NCBI RefSeq assembly: GCF_002288925.2
Contig: NW_022098024.1
Coordinates: 844,797-908,796 of the forward strand
DNA: 64,000 nucleotides
Reading direction: 5' to 3'
Source of the DNA: Delphinapterus leucas
Lineage: Eukaryota; Chordata; Mammalia; Artiodactyla; Monodontidae
The position numbers and the translations under genes are program-made. Shown here one piece after another: positions 46,106 to 58,659 of this stretch. Within the stretch, counting starts at the first letter, position 1. Every line of letters begins with the position of its first letter. A model generated the notes under the pieces. It searched no databases. It was given only the letters and a program-made list of their open reading frames with translations, and was not told where the DNA came from.

Positions 46106-47433
46106 AGAAAAATGAAGTATTCAAAACAGATGAGGGCATCAGGAATGGGCATGGAAGTTAGGAGCTGGATAATCTGAGCTGCTTGTCTTCTGAGAATTAT
46201 ATGTGAGAGTATAGAATTTTGTGATATGAGCATACAAGGCAATCTCACATGAAATGGGTGAATGGTACAATGATCCCCTCTTTAAAATAAATTTATCCTA
46301 AGAAAGACACTAAGTTTAAAAAAACAAAAACAAACAAACAAAAAACCCCACAAACATTCATTTATTTTATTTGTCCAAAGTGAGAAATTGGTCAGATCCT
46401 GAAGCAAAGTGTCAAAAGGAAGAGAGCTAATGCCCTTTGCCCAGCAATAAGCAAAGAGCCAGTTTGAAACATTTGCTAAAACACTCTAATGAAACCACCT
46501 CATTGACTCTAAATAATCATCTTTTGGATCATGCTTGGAAATTAAATTCTTTGGAGTTTAAGAAATAACAACATTTTATTGAAAGGAAGTCATAACTTTA
46601 ATAAAACTATATATAGTCTTTGTGAAAGAATGTTGTCCTGCTTAAGCAATATTTCCAACAAACTTCATGTGGCAAGTCTAACCTACAGATATAACAGTGG
46701 TACTTCAGGATTTATATATAAAGAAATGTATTTAGTTTGGTATTTTTATGGCAGCAAAATAAATTAAGATTATACATAAATAAGGAAACAGTGGATAAAT
46801 TATATATAATAATTGATAATATTATAAAATATTATGCAGCTATTGAAAGCAAAACATTACATCAATACACATTGATAAGGGAAGGAAGGAGGAACAAAAG
46901 AAGGAAACGAGAGAGAGAAGAAGAAATGGTAGCCCTGAATTTCTAAATTTGACAAATCAGGAAGCCCTTTACAACTAATTGGGGAAAACACGAAAGATTT
47001 CTCCAGGTTTTATGAAAAACACCCTGGGTTGTTTGTCTCTCAGAACTCACAATGTGATTTAAAGATGCAGCACTTACTTGATTTCCCATCCATTTCATAC
47101 TGATTATTGAATGAGAAGAAGCACACTTATCCAGGTATCTGTGGAACTTCTCACTTCTTCTGTATCAGCACAACACCTCTCTCAGCTTATGCAGAGCCTC
47201 CATCTTTAGATCTGCAGTCCTTAGACTTTTGAAGTGTGACGGCCTCATTTGAAAATACGATGAAAACAAAGAACATGACACATAAGCATAAGTGTAACAC
47301 AGTGAGCCTGTCTGAGAATGAAGCCAACAAACAAAGTAGAGCTGAGGAATAAGCCCAGATGGTATTGTCGCATAGGCCTGTGATGAAAGTCAGCTCAATC
47401 CGCAGATATTCAGATAAATAAACTATTCAGATA
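46106..47433. other. No gene; (AAAC)-rich patch 46315-46350
   Basis: AT-rich unassigned DNA. Frames of 62 and 69 aa near 46579-46946 are unsupported. Confidence 0.5.
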
Positions 47434-48137
47434 AAAAATTTCTTCCATTCCTATACACTAAGGATGAAAAATCTGAAAGTGAAATTAAGAAAACACTCCC
47501 ATTTACCATTGAAACAAAAAGAATAAAATACCTAGGAAGAAACCTACCTAAGGAGACAAAAGGCCTGTATGCAGAAAACTATAAGACACTGATGAAAGAA
47601 ATTAAAGATGATACCAACAGATGGAGAGATATACCATGTTCTTGGATTGGAAGGGTCAACATTGTGAAAATGACAATACTACCCAAAGCAATCCACAGAT
47701 TCAGTGCAATCCCTATCAAACTACCAATGGCATTTTTCACAGAACTAGAACAAAAAATTTCACAATTTGTATGGAAACACAAAAGACCCCAAATAGCCAA
47801 AACAATCTTGAGAAAGAAAAACGCAGCTGGAGGAATCAGACTCCCTGACTTCAGACTATACTACAAAGCTACAGTAATCGAGACAGTATGGTACTGGCAC
47901 AAAAACAGAAAGATAGATCAATGGAACAGGATAGAAAGCCCAGAGGTAAACCCATGCACCTGTGGTCACCTTATCTTTGATAAAGGAGGCAAGGATATAC
48001 AATGGAGAAAAGACAACCTCTTCAATAAGTGGTGCTGGGAAAACTGGACAGCTACATGTAAAAGAATGAAATTAGAACACTCGCTAACACCATACACAAA
48101 AATAAACTCCAAATGGATTAAACACCAGACACTGTAA
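47434..48137 (+). mobile_element. Internal L1 fragment, ORF2 segment only
   Basis: This corresponds to about 17690-18355 of the young L1, in the opposite orientation. It encodes the stretch just after the reverse transcriptase catalytic core ([37 protein letters not shown]). A 181-codon frame (47592-48137) is still open through most of it, more intact than the same segment of the 16-23 kb copy. It lacks 3' UTR and A tail, and no target duplication is visible. A partial tandem tattcagataaa lies just to its left. Confidence 0.9.
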
Positions 48138-49349
48138 AACTATGTGTCTTATAGAACTCTACATGTATTTGTGTCACTATTGGATCAAAATCGATTCTCT
48201 AGAATATGGGACTGTGCTTGTCTCCATGTGAAGCACCAAGCCTGGCAAAAGGAGAAGCTAAATAATTGTTCGATAAATGCTGTTAATGAATGTGCCAAAT
48301 GTTTTGTTTGGTGTATGTAACCATGAATATAGCGATCACCATCTCTGCAAACATAGAGATTTGGTCATAGAGATTCTTGGAAACACCAACTTCTATTTCA
48401 GCGCTGGAAGACGGGGAATTGATTCAAACAAAAAAAGCTTGGTGCAGGGTAGCAGAATGAGGCAAACGACCAGAGTTCCAGTTAACTGCCTGTTATTCAG
48501 CCCCAATCTGCTTCACTGTAATGGAGGGTGCTGGGAAACTGTTTCCAAGGCAATACTGCTGATTTATGGAAATGTTCAAGACACAGGACTACTTGTGAAT
48601 TTCTGCCAGACAGACATTTAATACTGTCAGTGCAGGGAAATGCATTAGAAACAATTATTCAAAAAACACTTCCCCTGGCCAGTTCTATGTTACATACTGC
48701 TGCTACTGTCACGGATATTTGTGTTTTAAATAAGAGGCTTTTTACTCTTAGCACTTTGTGCTGCTGCTCCATGATTTCAAAGCTGAGAAAATCATGGCTA
48801 CCTGGCTATATTGATGAAGAGGTCTGATATGTCCTCTTAGGAGCTTTTATTATCCAGTGTGTAAGAGTACCACGTGTTTATGAAGCAATGATGTTACATT
48901 CTCTTGCATAAGAAAAATTCCCCTTTAATTTTGAGCAAAACGTAAACTTAGGCATCTGGTTAAAATAGCTCATAGAATGTACCTTCCTAGAGAAGGAATT
49001 TTCTGGTTAAATCAGGCCTGAGAATGGGTGAGCTAATTTCTTCATCAGGTTTTGTTGGATTATCACTGTAAACAAAATTCAAATCCTGACCCTAAGTTGG
49101 ACCTCTGACACGTTTCAGTTTTCAAGTCTTGCCTTCTTTACCTTTTCTGGGCTTCTTTCCTCTTAGGTCTTTCACTTGACAATAATCCCAATTCTCTCAT
49201 GGAGGTTAGGACATCTAATTTGACAATAAATTTGAAGATGCAGTGTAAATAATCAAACAGTATACATGTCAATAGGTCTTATTACTGTTATGAAATCTAG
49301 GTAAAAATCATCCTTTTATCTGCCTCATATGCATAAAATATGTATCCCT
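48138..49349. other. No gene seen
   Basis: Overlapping plus frames of 114 aa (48277) and 99 aa (48528) carry no domain I recognise. They may be chance frames. Confidence 0.45.
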
Positions 49350-49600
49350 TAAATATTACTTTTTCTGGGAAGTTTCCCTTGATTCTGATCCATCTTTAAC
49401 CACATCCATGGTATCTTATTCTTCTAACATAGAATCACAAATCTCATGGTAATTGCTCATTTAGTTTCCTGTCTTCTCGCTAGACAGGAAACACCTTAAA
49501 GATAAAGACCTTTCCTGTCTTACACACCACACTACCATCAATGTCAGCAGAATATCTAGTATATATCAAGCACTCAGTACACATTCTTGGATGAATGCAT
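49350..49600 (+). repeat. L2 LINE 3'-end relic
   Basis: Order: ggaagtttcccttgattctg, gacaggaaacaccttaaaga, aagcactcagtacacattct, tggatgaatg, as in the L2 3' terminus. Confidence 0.65.
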
Positions 49601-50301
49601 AAATAGGTAGAATAATAGATAATATGACTGTAAAAGACACTGTCTAAATAGACTGACATGAAATAGTATGGCCAGGAAAGTTATTTTATTTTTCATGTTC
49701 AATGTGTGAAAGAGAGAGGGTTTTCAACTTCACAAAGCATTAGCACAGATTAATGAGTCTCACCCTTACATAGCTACCCTTTTAGAGCTATTTACCTGTT
49801 AGTATCAAATTGGTCCTCTTTCCTTATTTATATTAACTCATATACTATTTCTTTAAATATAATCATTTTCACCAAGGGATTCAAGGAATGTCACCATTGT
49901 TTAACTATGACGCTGTTAATTTGTAATCACATTTATCACAACCTCTGGGAGCACTCTCTAACAAGCTCCAGATCCTACTCCAACTCCCTCTGTAACCTTG
50001 TAAGTGGATGCATTGGTATTGCTTCTTCACTTAAGTTGCCGCTTCCTAAAAGTGAATAAGCATGCTTTTCCCACAGTGCCTTTCTATGGACTAATTAGTT
50101 GATGCTTGCAGAGTTCCTTCAAGGAGATAAGTACCGAGGAAATGCTAAGTGCCATTGGCCCTGAAGCAATGGCTGTGGATTCCTCTGGGATGGAAGCTGC
50201 TTGAGAAATGTATTGCAGAACAATGCAGAGTGGAATGGAGCAGAGGTTCTCCCCAGGATACGGCAGCTTACTCCAGGGAGACAAAGCTTTATGAAAATAG
50301 T
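49601..50301. other. No gene seen
   Basis: A 74-aa minus frame (50084-50308) is unsupported. Otherwise unassigned. Confidence 0.5.
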
Positions 50302-50317
50302 CTAACATAACTTTCTT

Positions 50318-50450
50318 ATTTATTTATTTGTTTATTTATTAATTTATTGTCCACGCAGCATGTGGAATCTTAGTTCCTGACCTGGGATCGAACCCACGCT
50401 CCCTGCAGTGGAAGTGCAGAGTCTTAACTACTGGACCACCAGGGAAGTCC
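50318..50450 (-). mobile_element. CHR-1-like tRNA-derived SINE
   Basis: On the minus strand it starts gacttccctggtggtccagt, with the B-box-like gggttcgatccc, and ends in an ATTT-rich tail on the plus-strand left side. It is shorter than the CHR copies elsewhere, and this type is shared more widely in cetartiodactyls. Target duplication ctaacataactttctt (50302-50317) pairs with ctaagataactttctt (50451-50466), one mismatch. Confidence 0.92.
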
Positions 50451-50466
50451 CTAAGATAACTTTCTT

Positions 50467-51599
50467 TGAAGCAGGCAAAACTTTGAGAGTGGCCATGGCT
50501 AAATGTCACTCTGAGTCAGGAACACAATTTCCTTCTACAGCCTGTTTCCCTAGAAAATTAGGAGAAAATAAGCACGGCCACTATGGAGCTTTGGACTTTT
50601 TAAGACCAAGGAGATTTCATTTCCCTCTCTGTATGAAGACTCTGCCTCATTGCCTGATAGGAGAGCTCCCTGCCTTGACCTTACCCATCCTCACTTGGTA
50701 GAATTGGGATATGTATTCCTGGAGCTGTGGACATGACAGAGCCGGCATGAGTGCCTAGTATGCAACCTTTCCTCCTTCCTTTCTGATTTTCTGTATTTCC
50801 TCCCAAAAATCGTATTGAGTTCCTACTGTTTGTCAGGCACTGTCCTAGGTAGAGGTTTGATAGGAAATAGAAAGAAAGGAGCTCTTTTCTTCCTGGTTTT
50901 CTATGCACTCATCTCAACCAGTTATCTTCTAAGTGTATGTGCTTCTTCCTTAGGTGGAATCATGGATTCATGAAGGCATAGTATATTTTGATCTAAAAGA
51001 GACTTTGGAGAACCTTACTTAACATATAAGGAAACGTGTGTATGTGGTGGTGGTATTGTTACCAGTACCAACTCTATCACTACCACAAATATGATGATGA
51101 TGCAAAACTCTTTCTACTACCCGGCCTAGATTTGGGGTAGGTATCCTTGTTTCATAGTTTTATATTAAGAAATACTTTTCTTCCTTATTCTCGGGACAAA
51201 TACAGCTCTTCTGAAGCACATACCATCAGATTATACCCTGTAGTACTCCTATTATATGAAGTCATCTGTAGACATCTTGAACATTCTTTAATCACTGAAG
51301 ATTTCAGCACTTGGTCATCCTCATTCTTGATGCTTGAACGTCTCCAGAGGTGATCCATCCTGCAATTTAGTGTCTCAGTGTTTGATTGTCTCAATTCAAG
51401 CTCTATTTTCCTCTCTATCCCTTGGCTACTTTTTCAATAAGTGTAGACTAGACCTTATTATTATCTATAGCTGTACAACCTCTAAAATCTTAGTTGCAAA
51501 CATCAAAATCTACGATAACACTTCCAACTAATTTATTCTGGAGTAATAATTACTCCAGTAATTATTCAATCCCATCTTTTCTCTAATTCATTGAACTTA
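50467..51599. other. No gene seen
   Basis: Unassigned DNA. Frames up to 97 aa on either strand have no domain. A near-perfect 21-bp palindrome lies at 51538-51558. Confidence 0.5.
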
Positions 51600-53735
51600 C
51601 TATTATTTTACTTACCATGAACACTGTTGGGTCCTCAACTCTCCCATTCCACAGTTTACTTTCTATAGTCCATCATGAAAATCACTCCCTTACAAACACA
51701 CTTCAGCTCCTTATCTTCCTTCCCTTCCCTTTCTTCATTTTACTCATCTGGCAAAATATAACTTTCCAACTATTCTTTTCCTCTTACAAAACATAATTGG
51801 AGAAAAACATATTATGCCCTCTAGTCTTGGAATTTATGACCATAAGCTGCAAGTGAGATCTCAGTACTTCTGGGAAGCCTACTAGTCAATTTGCTTTCTC
51901 ATTTTCTTCTCACCGTTGACTGGTATCTTACCTCTTATTGCCCTGAGAAAATAGAAGCAATCGTAAGTGAACTATTTTGTCCTCCCACCACAAGATCTAT
52001 CAGTGATCCTGCATTTGTGCCAATAAATTTGTCTTCCCTTCTGTTAAAATGAACGGACTCTACATTCTTATCAAAATATTTCTACACTTGTTTATTGGAT
52101 TGTACATTGTCACCTATGCAAAAACTTTGCTTCTGAAGTTAAGTATCCCCTTTCCTGTGTCATCACAGAATTTTCTACTGGATTATGTCCTTCAGAATGC
52201 AAGCCTACCATAATAGGTTCCATCAAAGATAAAACAACATGTCTAGAATCATTGTTCAAAAAAGTATTGGCAATTATCTGATCATTTCTTCTCTATTTTA
52301 CAGCAAAAGTTCTCAAAAGTATAGTCTATGCTAATTGTCTTCTTCTCTTCACCTCACATTTTCTCCTGAACCCATTCACTGCAGGCTTTCTTCCCCACAA
52401 CTTCACTGAAATTACCTTGATATAAGAGACCACCATCCTGCCAAAGTCATATATCGTCTTAGTCTTTGTTGACCTCTCAGTAGCATTTTACATAATGAAT
52501 ATCCTTCTTGAAACATTTTCTTCACTTGGCTTCTGAGACACAGAATTCTCCTGATTTTCTTTCTACCTTATGTACAGTTTCTTCTCATTATCCTCAGCTA
52601 GACTTACTTCCATTTCCTGAATGATAAAGGTTAGATATTTCAGGAACCAGTCTTGGAATTCATCTTTCCTTTATCTTCAATACTCCCTGAGGTGACCTTA
52701 CCTAATTTCATGGTTTTAAATATTATCCAAATGCTGAACATGTAGCTCTAGCTGTGTACTCTCTCTCAAGCTTTAGGCTGCTCACTCCCTAGCCCCTTAC
52801 AAGTATAACTGACTGCTCAAATATATAATTTTCAAAGCAGAGCTCTTGATTTCTATTCCAGTTTTTCCATTCTCAGTCTTTCTCATTTTAGTAAAGGGCA
52901 CTACCATGTACTCAACTACTCAGGCCAAAATCCTTGATGTCATTTAAATTTTTTCTCATTTCTTAACTATACTCCTATTCCAGTCAATCTGAAAATTCTG
53001 CCAGCTTTATCTTTAAAATATATCTTGAATCTATTTGCCCCACTATAATAAAAACTACCTTTATCTATCACTAATACTTGGATTAAGGTCTCTGAACTGG
53101 TCTCCCTGTCTTTAAGCTTCCCCACTATGGTCAATTATCCTCAAAGCAACCAGAGTGTACATTTAAAATTTATGATAGCTCATGCCACTCCTCTCCTCAA
53201 AAGTCTGCAATGGCTTTCCATACTATTCTGAAAATTGAATATATATGTTTGAAAATTCCTATATCACTGGCTCCTGTGTATGCTTCCAATTTTATCTCCT
53301 GCTACTTTAGACCTTTAGCCTTGTTCTTTCAACTCACCAAACTCATTCTTGCCTCCAGGACTTTACATTGTTATTCCACCTGCCTTCAACATTCTTTACT
53401 AGACCAATCTTCATATGCCTCTTTCCCTTGCTTTACTCGGGTCTTTTCTCAAAAGTCACCACTTTTGGAAACTCTACTATGACTACATTATCTAAAAACA
53501 TACTCCTACCAGTGATTTTCCATTGTCTCATGAAGTTGTATTTTTATTCATGGTTTTTATTACAACCCATCATTATATTATGAAGTTATGTGTTATTAAT
53601 AGTTTCTTTGTAAGAAGAAAGGTCCATGATGAAGGGACCTTATTTACAATTTTGTGCTCATTTATACAGCCACCTAGGAAAGTACATGGAATGTGGTATG
53701 TTCTCAACTTATTCCTGAATCTTAACATTTAGTCT
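51600..53735 (+). mobile_element. Long L2 LINE relic with RT remnants
   Basis: About 2.1 kb follows L2 order on the plus strand: cacctcacattttctcctga, then gttgacctctcagtagcatt (reading as DLSVAF, the reverse transcriptase A-motif region) and ttcttcacttggcttctgag, later actggtctccctgtcttta, catgccactcctctcctcaa, tgcaatggctttccat and the L2 3' end with ccatgatgaagggacctta. All frames are interrupted. L2 is inactive in mammals. Confidence 0.85.
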
Positions 53736-55042
53736 ATCTGTTACACCAATCTAAGAATAACTTCTATGGATATGCACAGATCAAACTGAATTATCAGACT
53801 ATGCACTCTTTTTGGTACTTTCAATTTCTTAAATTTTTTAAAGCAGTTTCTCCAATATCTTAAGTTTTTAAATTGTGGATTACCACCCATTTAGAGAGTC
53901 ATAAAATCAATTTGGTGACTGTAACCAGTATTTTAAAAACATGAAATAGAAAAGCAAATACTGAGATATCATACATAGTAATGTTTCATGAAATGTTTCA
54001 TTGTTTTATAAAATATTTTTTTCAGTTATATTCATGTGTATATGTGTATTAAATAACAATGTAAAAATATTTTTATTGGGGGTGTCAGTCAAAAAATTTG
54101 AGAGTCACTCTAATGAGGTTCCATTGTAGCAGGAAATGTCTTTTCTCCAAGGTTACAGTAAACACAGACAGCAGGGAGACTCAGACTTGATGAATGCAAT
54201 GTGGTGGTCAGTATCAGAGATTCTGATGTTGAATGACTTTTTAAATTGCTGCCTCTTTTTTTTTCTGTTCAAAGACAGAAAGACTTCAAATTCCCACTGA
54301 GCTTGTCCTAAGATTCCTGCACGTCACCTTTAGTACTTTCCCCACATTGCCTTTTAAATCCATCCTTTACTCAGAAGGAGATGAGAATCTCTCCATCAAC
54401 TTTCCCATCATTCTGCCTGTGTTTTGGAAAATGGGTAACTAGGATCTGCTTTTGTCCATTTGTATCTTTCTGATAAGTGTCCACTGAGGTCTCATGAAAG
54501 AGGCACAACAACCATGGCTACCATGTTGCGGTTCTTCATTGGAAAACAAAATTTCTCTGCCTGCCAAAAATTCGCTTTCTTTTTGGTGCTTTTCTTTGTT
54601 TCTCAGAAATTTGCAGAAATTGACTCCCTTTCCACATTTCTAAATCTCAACTCTCTCAAGAGAGTCTTCTAGTATCAGCTTCAAATTGGAAGGACAAGAA
54701 AGGAAGATAACAAAGCAAGTTTAAGTGGTTTCTACTCCCAAAACCCCAGGAGAAACTCTCCAAGATAAATGACTATATTTCTAACAATGCCACAAAATTT
54801 TACTATTGCCTGAGAGGAAAGGAACACTAATATTTTTTAAACAATCATTATGTGCTACAACCTCCATACAGACAATGGAAATTAACCCTGTTTTATTTTA
54901 CCTGCAGAGTTTTGTCTTGCAGTGTTTTAAATAAATTTGATTTAGTTGCCAAGATTTAAAAATCAGAAGATTTTACATATATTCCAGATTTCTGACTTCT
55001 CTGAAACAATCTGAAGATGTAGTTGGCTAACACACAATAGTC
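53736..55042. other. No gene seen
   Basis: AT-rich unassigned DNA. A 70-aa plus frame at 54460 is unsupported. Confidence 0.5.
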
Positions 55043-55425
55043 ATATTAGTTTGCTAGACCTACCATAACAAGATACCACTGACTAGATGGCTTAAAAAGT
55101 AGAAATTTATTTTCTCACAGTTCTGGAGACTAGAAGTCCAAGATCAAAGTGTGAGCAGGTTTGGTTTCGTCTGAGACCTCTCTCCTTGACTTACAGACAG
55201 CCACCTTCTCACTGTGTCCTCACATGGTCATCTCTCTGTGTGTCAATCTCTCTTATCATAAGGACACCAGCTGTATTAGGTTAGGCTCACCATATGACCT
55301 CATTTAATCTTAATTACCTCTTTAAAGATTCTGTCTCCAAATACAGTAACATTCAGAGGTACTGGGGGTTAGGATTTCAGCATATAATTTGGGGGCGGGG
55401 GGGGTGGCATAGTTCTATAATAACC
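55043..55425 (-). mobile_element. MLT1-type MaLR LTR
   Basis: It is the inverted counterpart of the 31577 LTR: aatttattttctcacagttc, ctggagactagaagtccaag, ataaggacaccagctgtatt, atatgacctcatttaatctt, gaggtactgggggttaggat. A G run at 55390-55405 mirrors the C-rich block of the other copy. No internal region. Confidence 0.85.
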
Positions 55426-55830
55426 CTCATGGTAACAATTTACACTGTCTGAGCCAGAGATTCGCTCTAAAGGTCACCGTAATCTCCACTGCTTCCTATT
55501 ATCTCCCTGAAGCTGGGGCTGAGTAGCAGTAGCCATTTATCATTAGAATGACTTCTCTTAAGTACATTAAATGCATTTCCCTAAAAAGTGTTTTGAATTT
55601 TCCAACCAGTTTTAGAATCCCATTGGCCTCCCTTTGAATTCCAGCTGCGTCCCTTCTTAGGTAGCTTCAAGAATGTTGCTTAACACATCTGAGCCTTAAC
55701 TTGCATACCTCCCAAACAAGACAAAAATGCCTATTATTGTGAGAACAAAGTGATTCAGAGCAAAATTTTAATATATAGTCTTCCTTTTCCTCACTCATAT
55801 TACTTTAATATGCTTATGAAAATGGTTTAG
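55426..55830. other. No gene seen
   Basis: Unassigned DNA. Confidence 0.5.
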
Positions 55831-55831
55831 A

Positions 55832-56018
55832 GTAGTGTTCAGTGAGAGATCCCCCGAGTAGCAACAGAAGCATCACCTGGGAATTTTATAGACATGTAAA
55901 TTGTAAGATCCCATCCCAGACCTACTGAATCAGAAACTGACATGCGGCCCAGGAATCTCTGTCTTTTTCTTAAGCTTTCTAGGTGATTCTGAGGCATGCC
56001 AAATTCTGAGAACTACTG
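55832..56018 (-). mobile_element. MER5A hAT-Charlie element
   Basis: Near full length (about 187 bp): catcacctgggaattttata, cccagacctactgaatcaga, ggcccaggaatctctgtctt, ctaggtgattctgaggcatg, ttctgagaactactg. A decayed 8-bp duplication may flank it (gtttagag and atttagaa). Confidence 0.85.
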
Positions 56019-56667
56019 ATTTAGAATGTGAATTCCTGTAGTGAAGTCCTTATGACTTCTCACTGGTTTCCACATTTATTTGGTAGTCAAAAAATAATAG
56101 ATGAAAATACCAGGAATTCTATTTCCACATCTGCAAAATGGTTGCCTTTTAAAACCTATATCATAAATATTTTTTTTCTAAATGTCTATCTTCATGTTTA
56201 TTTTGTTGGTATTAATAAAGATTAAATGAAATTAGTGATGAAAGACAACACAAATGAACACTGTAATGAAAATAATTGCACATATTTTAAGATTGGAAAT
56301 AAAAGAACATTTATTCACTCTACTTGGTTTTTCTTGTTAAATGATTCATCAGATCTCCAAACAGCTGCCATACCTTGAAGAGAGGGAGATTTTACATATA
56401 AATGACTTATCAAAATTGACAGCAAATGGCATTTTCATTTACATTTGAAAATTCCAAAGCCAAATTTAATTCCTGTCCAATATTGGAGCAGAAGGGAGAA
56501 ATTTTAAACAAGGGATAATGAAATGCTCTTAGTGATTTGGAAATTTCAGTGGATGCAAATCCTTGTTCTGAAGGGTTCACACTAGTGCCAAGTACAGGGA
56601 ATGCTTATCTGAGCTGAGTTTCTTTTCTTTTTCCAGTTCCAGACTTAAGAAAAATAGACATACTTTC
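56019..56667. other. No gene seen
   Basis: AT-rich unassigned DNA. Confidence 0.5.
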
Positions 56668-57990
56668 CTTTTTTTTTTTTTTTTTAACATCTTTATTGGA
56701 GTATAATTGCTTTACAATGGTTTGTTTGTTTCTGCTTTATAACAAAGTGAATCAGCTATACATATACATATATCCCCATATCTCCTCCCTCTTGTGCCTC
56801 CCTCCCACCCTCCCTATCTCACCCCTTTAGGCGGTCACAAAGCACCGAGCTGATCTCCCTGTGCTATGTGGCTGCTGCCCACTAGCTATCTATTTTACGT
56901 TTGGTAGTATCTCTCACTTCGTCCCAGCTTACCCTTCCCCCACCGCGTGTCCTCATGTCCATTCTCTACGTCTGCGTCTTTATTCCTGTCCTGCCCTTAG
57001 GTTCTTCATGACATTTTATTTTTTAATTTAGATATCGTATGTATGTGTTAGCATACGGTATTTGTTTTTCTCTTTCTGACTTATTTCACTCTGTATGACA
57101 AACTCTAGGTCCATCCACCTCACTACAAATAACTCAATTTTGTTTCTTTTTATGGATGAGTAACATTCCATTGTATATATGTGCCACATCTTCTTTATCC
57201 ATTCATCTGTCGTTGGACACTTAGGTTGCTTCCATGTCCTGGCTATTGTAAATAGAGCTGCAATGAACATTGTGGTACATGACTCTTTGAATTATGGTTT
57301 TCTCAGGGTGTATGCCCAGTAGTGGGATTGCTGGGTCATATGGTAGTTCTATTTTTAGTATTTAAGGAACCTCCATACTGTTCTCCATCGTGGCTGTATC
57401 AGTTTACATTCTCACCAGCAGTGCAAGAGGGTTCCCTTTTCTCCACACCCTCTCCAGAATTTATTGTTTGTAGATTTTTTGATGATGGCCATTCTGACTG
57501 GTGTGAGGTGATACCTTATTGTCGTTTTGATTTGCAGTTCTCTAATGATTAGTGATGTTGAACATCCTTTTATGTGTTTTTTGGCAATCTGTATATCTTC
57601 TTTGGAGAAATGTCAATTTAGGTCTTCTGCATATTTTTGGATTGGGTTGTTTGTTTTTTTGATATTGAGCTGCATGAGCTGCTTGCAAAGTTTGGAGATT
57701 AATCCTTTGTCAGTTGCTTCATTTGCAAATATTTTCTCCAGTTCTGAGGGCTGTCTTTTCATCTTTTTTTGTGGTTTCCTTTGCTGTGCAAAAGCTTTTA
57801 AGTTTCATTAGGTTCCATTTGTTTATTTTTGTTTTTATTTCCATTTCTCTAGGAGGTGGGTCAAAAAGGATCTTGCTGTGATTTATGTCATACAGTGTTC
57901 TGCCTACGTTTTCTTCTAAGAATTTTATAGTGTCTGGCCTTATATTTATGTCTTTAATCCATTTTGTGTTTATTTTTGTGTATGGTGTTA
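56668..57990 (-). mobile_element. L1 3' segment, ORF2 C-terminal and 3' UTR
   Basis: The A tail (T run at 56668-56685) and 3' UTR match the young L1 lineage. ORF2 C-terminal sequence is readable ([20 protein letters not shown]) but has frameshifts and stops. Similarity stops abruptly at tgtatggtgttagg near 57990. The expected target duplication of aatagacatactttcc is not found there. Confidence 0.92.
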
Positions 57991-58659
57991 GGATGACTCT
58001 GACAGGGGAAAGGACGTAGGCCAGAATCCTGTCACTTTATGTAATTCCCAGCTACGCAGCCTAACCAGGCAGCTCAGTGCCAAGAACAAGGGATTGAAGC
58101 AACTGCTCCCCAGCTACACATGCCATCCGGCTCCACCGGGATTGGAAGATATTAAGGATTCACTGGTTACAACTTTATAGGATGTGTTCTGGACGCTCCC
58201 TTCTCCCTTTTCTGAGACATGTTAATCTAGAAGAAAAAGACAAAAAGAGGCATATGGATGACGTGGAATTTGAAGGCAACAACTCAAAGGGGAATTTACT
58301 TTAAAAAAGAATCATAATTCCGAAGTTTATTGGATGTTTACCTCCAGAAAGGCTAAATTTTATACACAGACATATCTCTCTCTATAGCTATATATATAAT
58401 TTCCATGTATCACTTTTCTCACTCTTAAAAATATCCTTTGATGGATTTTTACAGATAATGAAACCATGGAGTGGTTCTGTGCCCCATGGAGCTCACAGAA
58501 GCTGATAACTATTAGAAGTTCTTGAACTTGTATTACAGAACAACCAATATGGGAAACAGCTTGTTAAAACCCATTTGCTTGTAAACTGCCTTAGTTTTGT
58601 GGTGGAAGGGGATTTTTATTTCTTTTTCCCCTCTCTTTAATTGCATACCTTCCCACTCT
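57991..58659. other. Unassigned sequence beside L1 breakpoint
   Basis: It starts at the L1 junction (atgactctgacaggggaaag) and resembles no repeat I know. No open frame of note. Confidence 0.4.

Noticed and set aside
48277..48827. Overlapping 114-aa and 99-aa plus frames
   Set aside because: No domain, no splice or promoter support, and the frames overlap in different phases.
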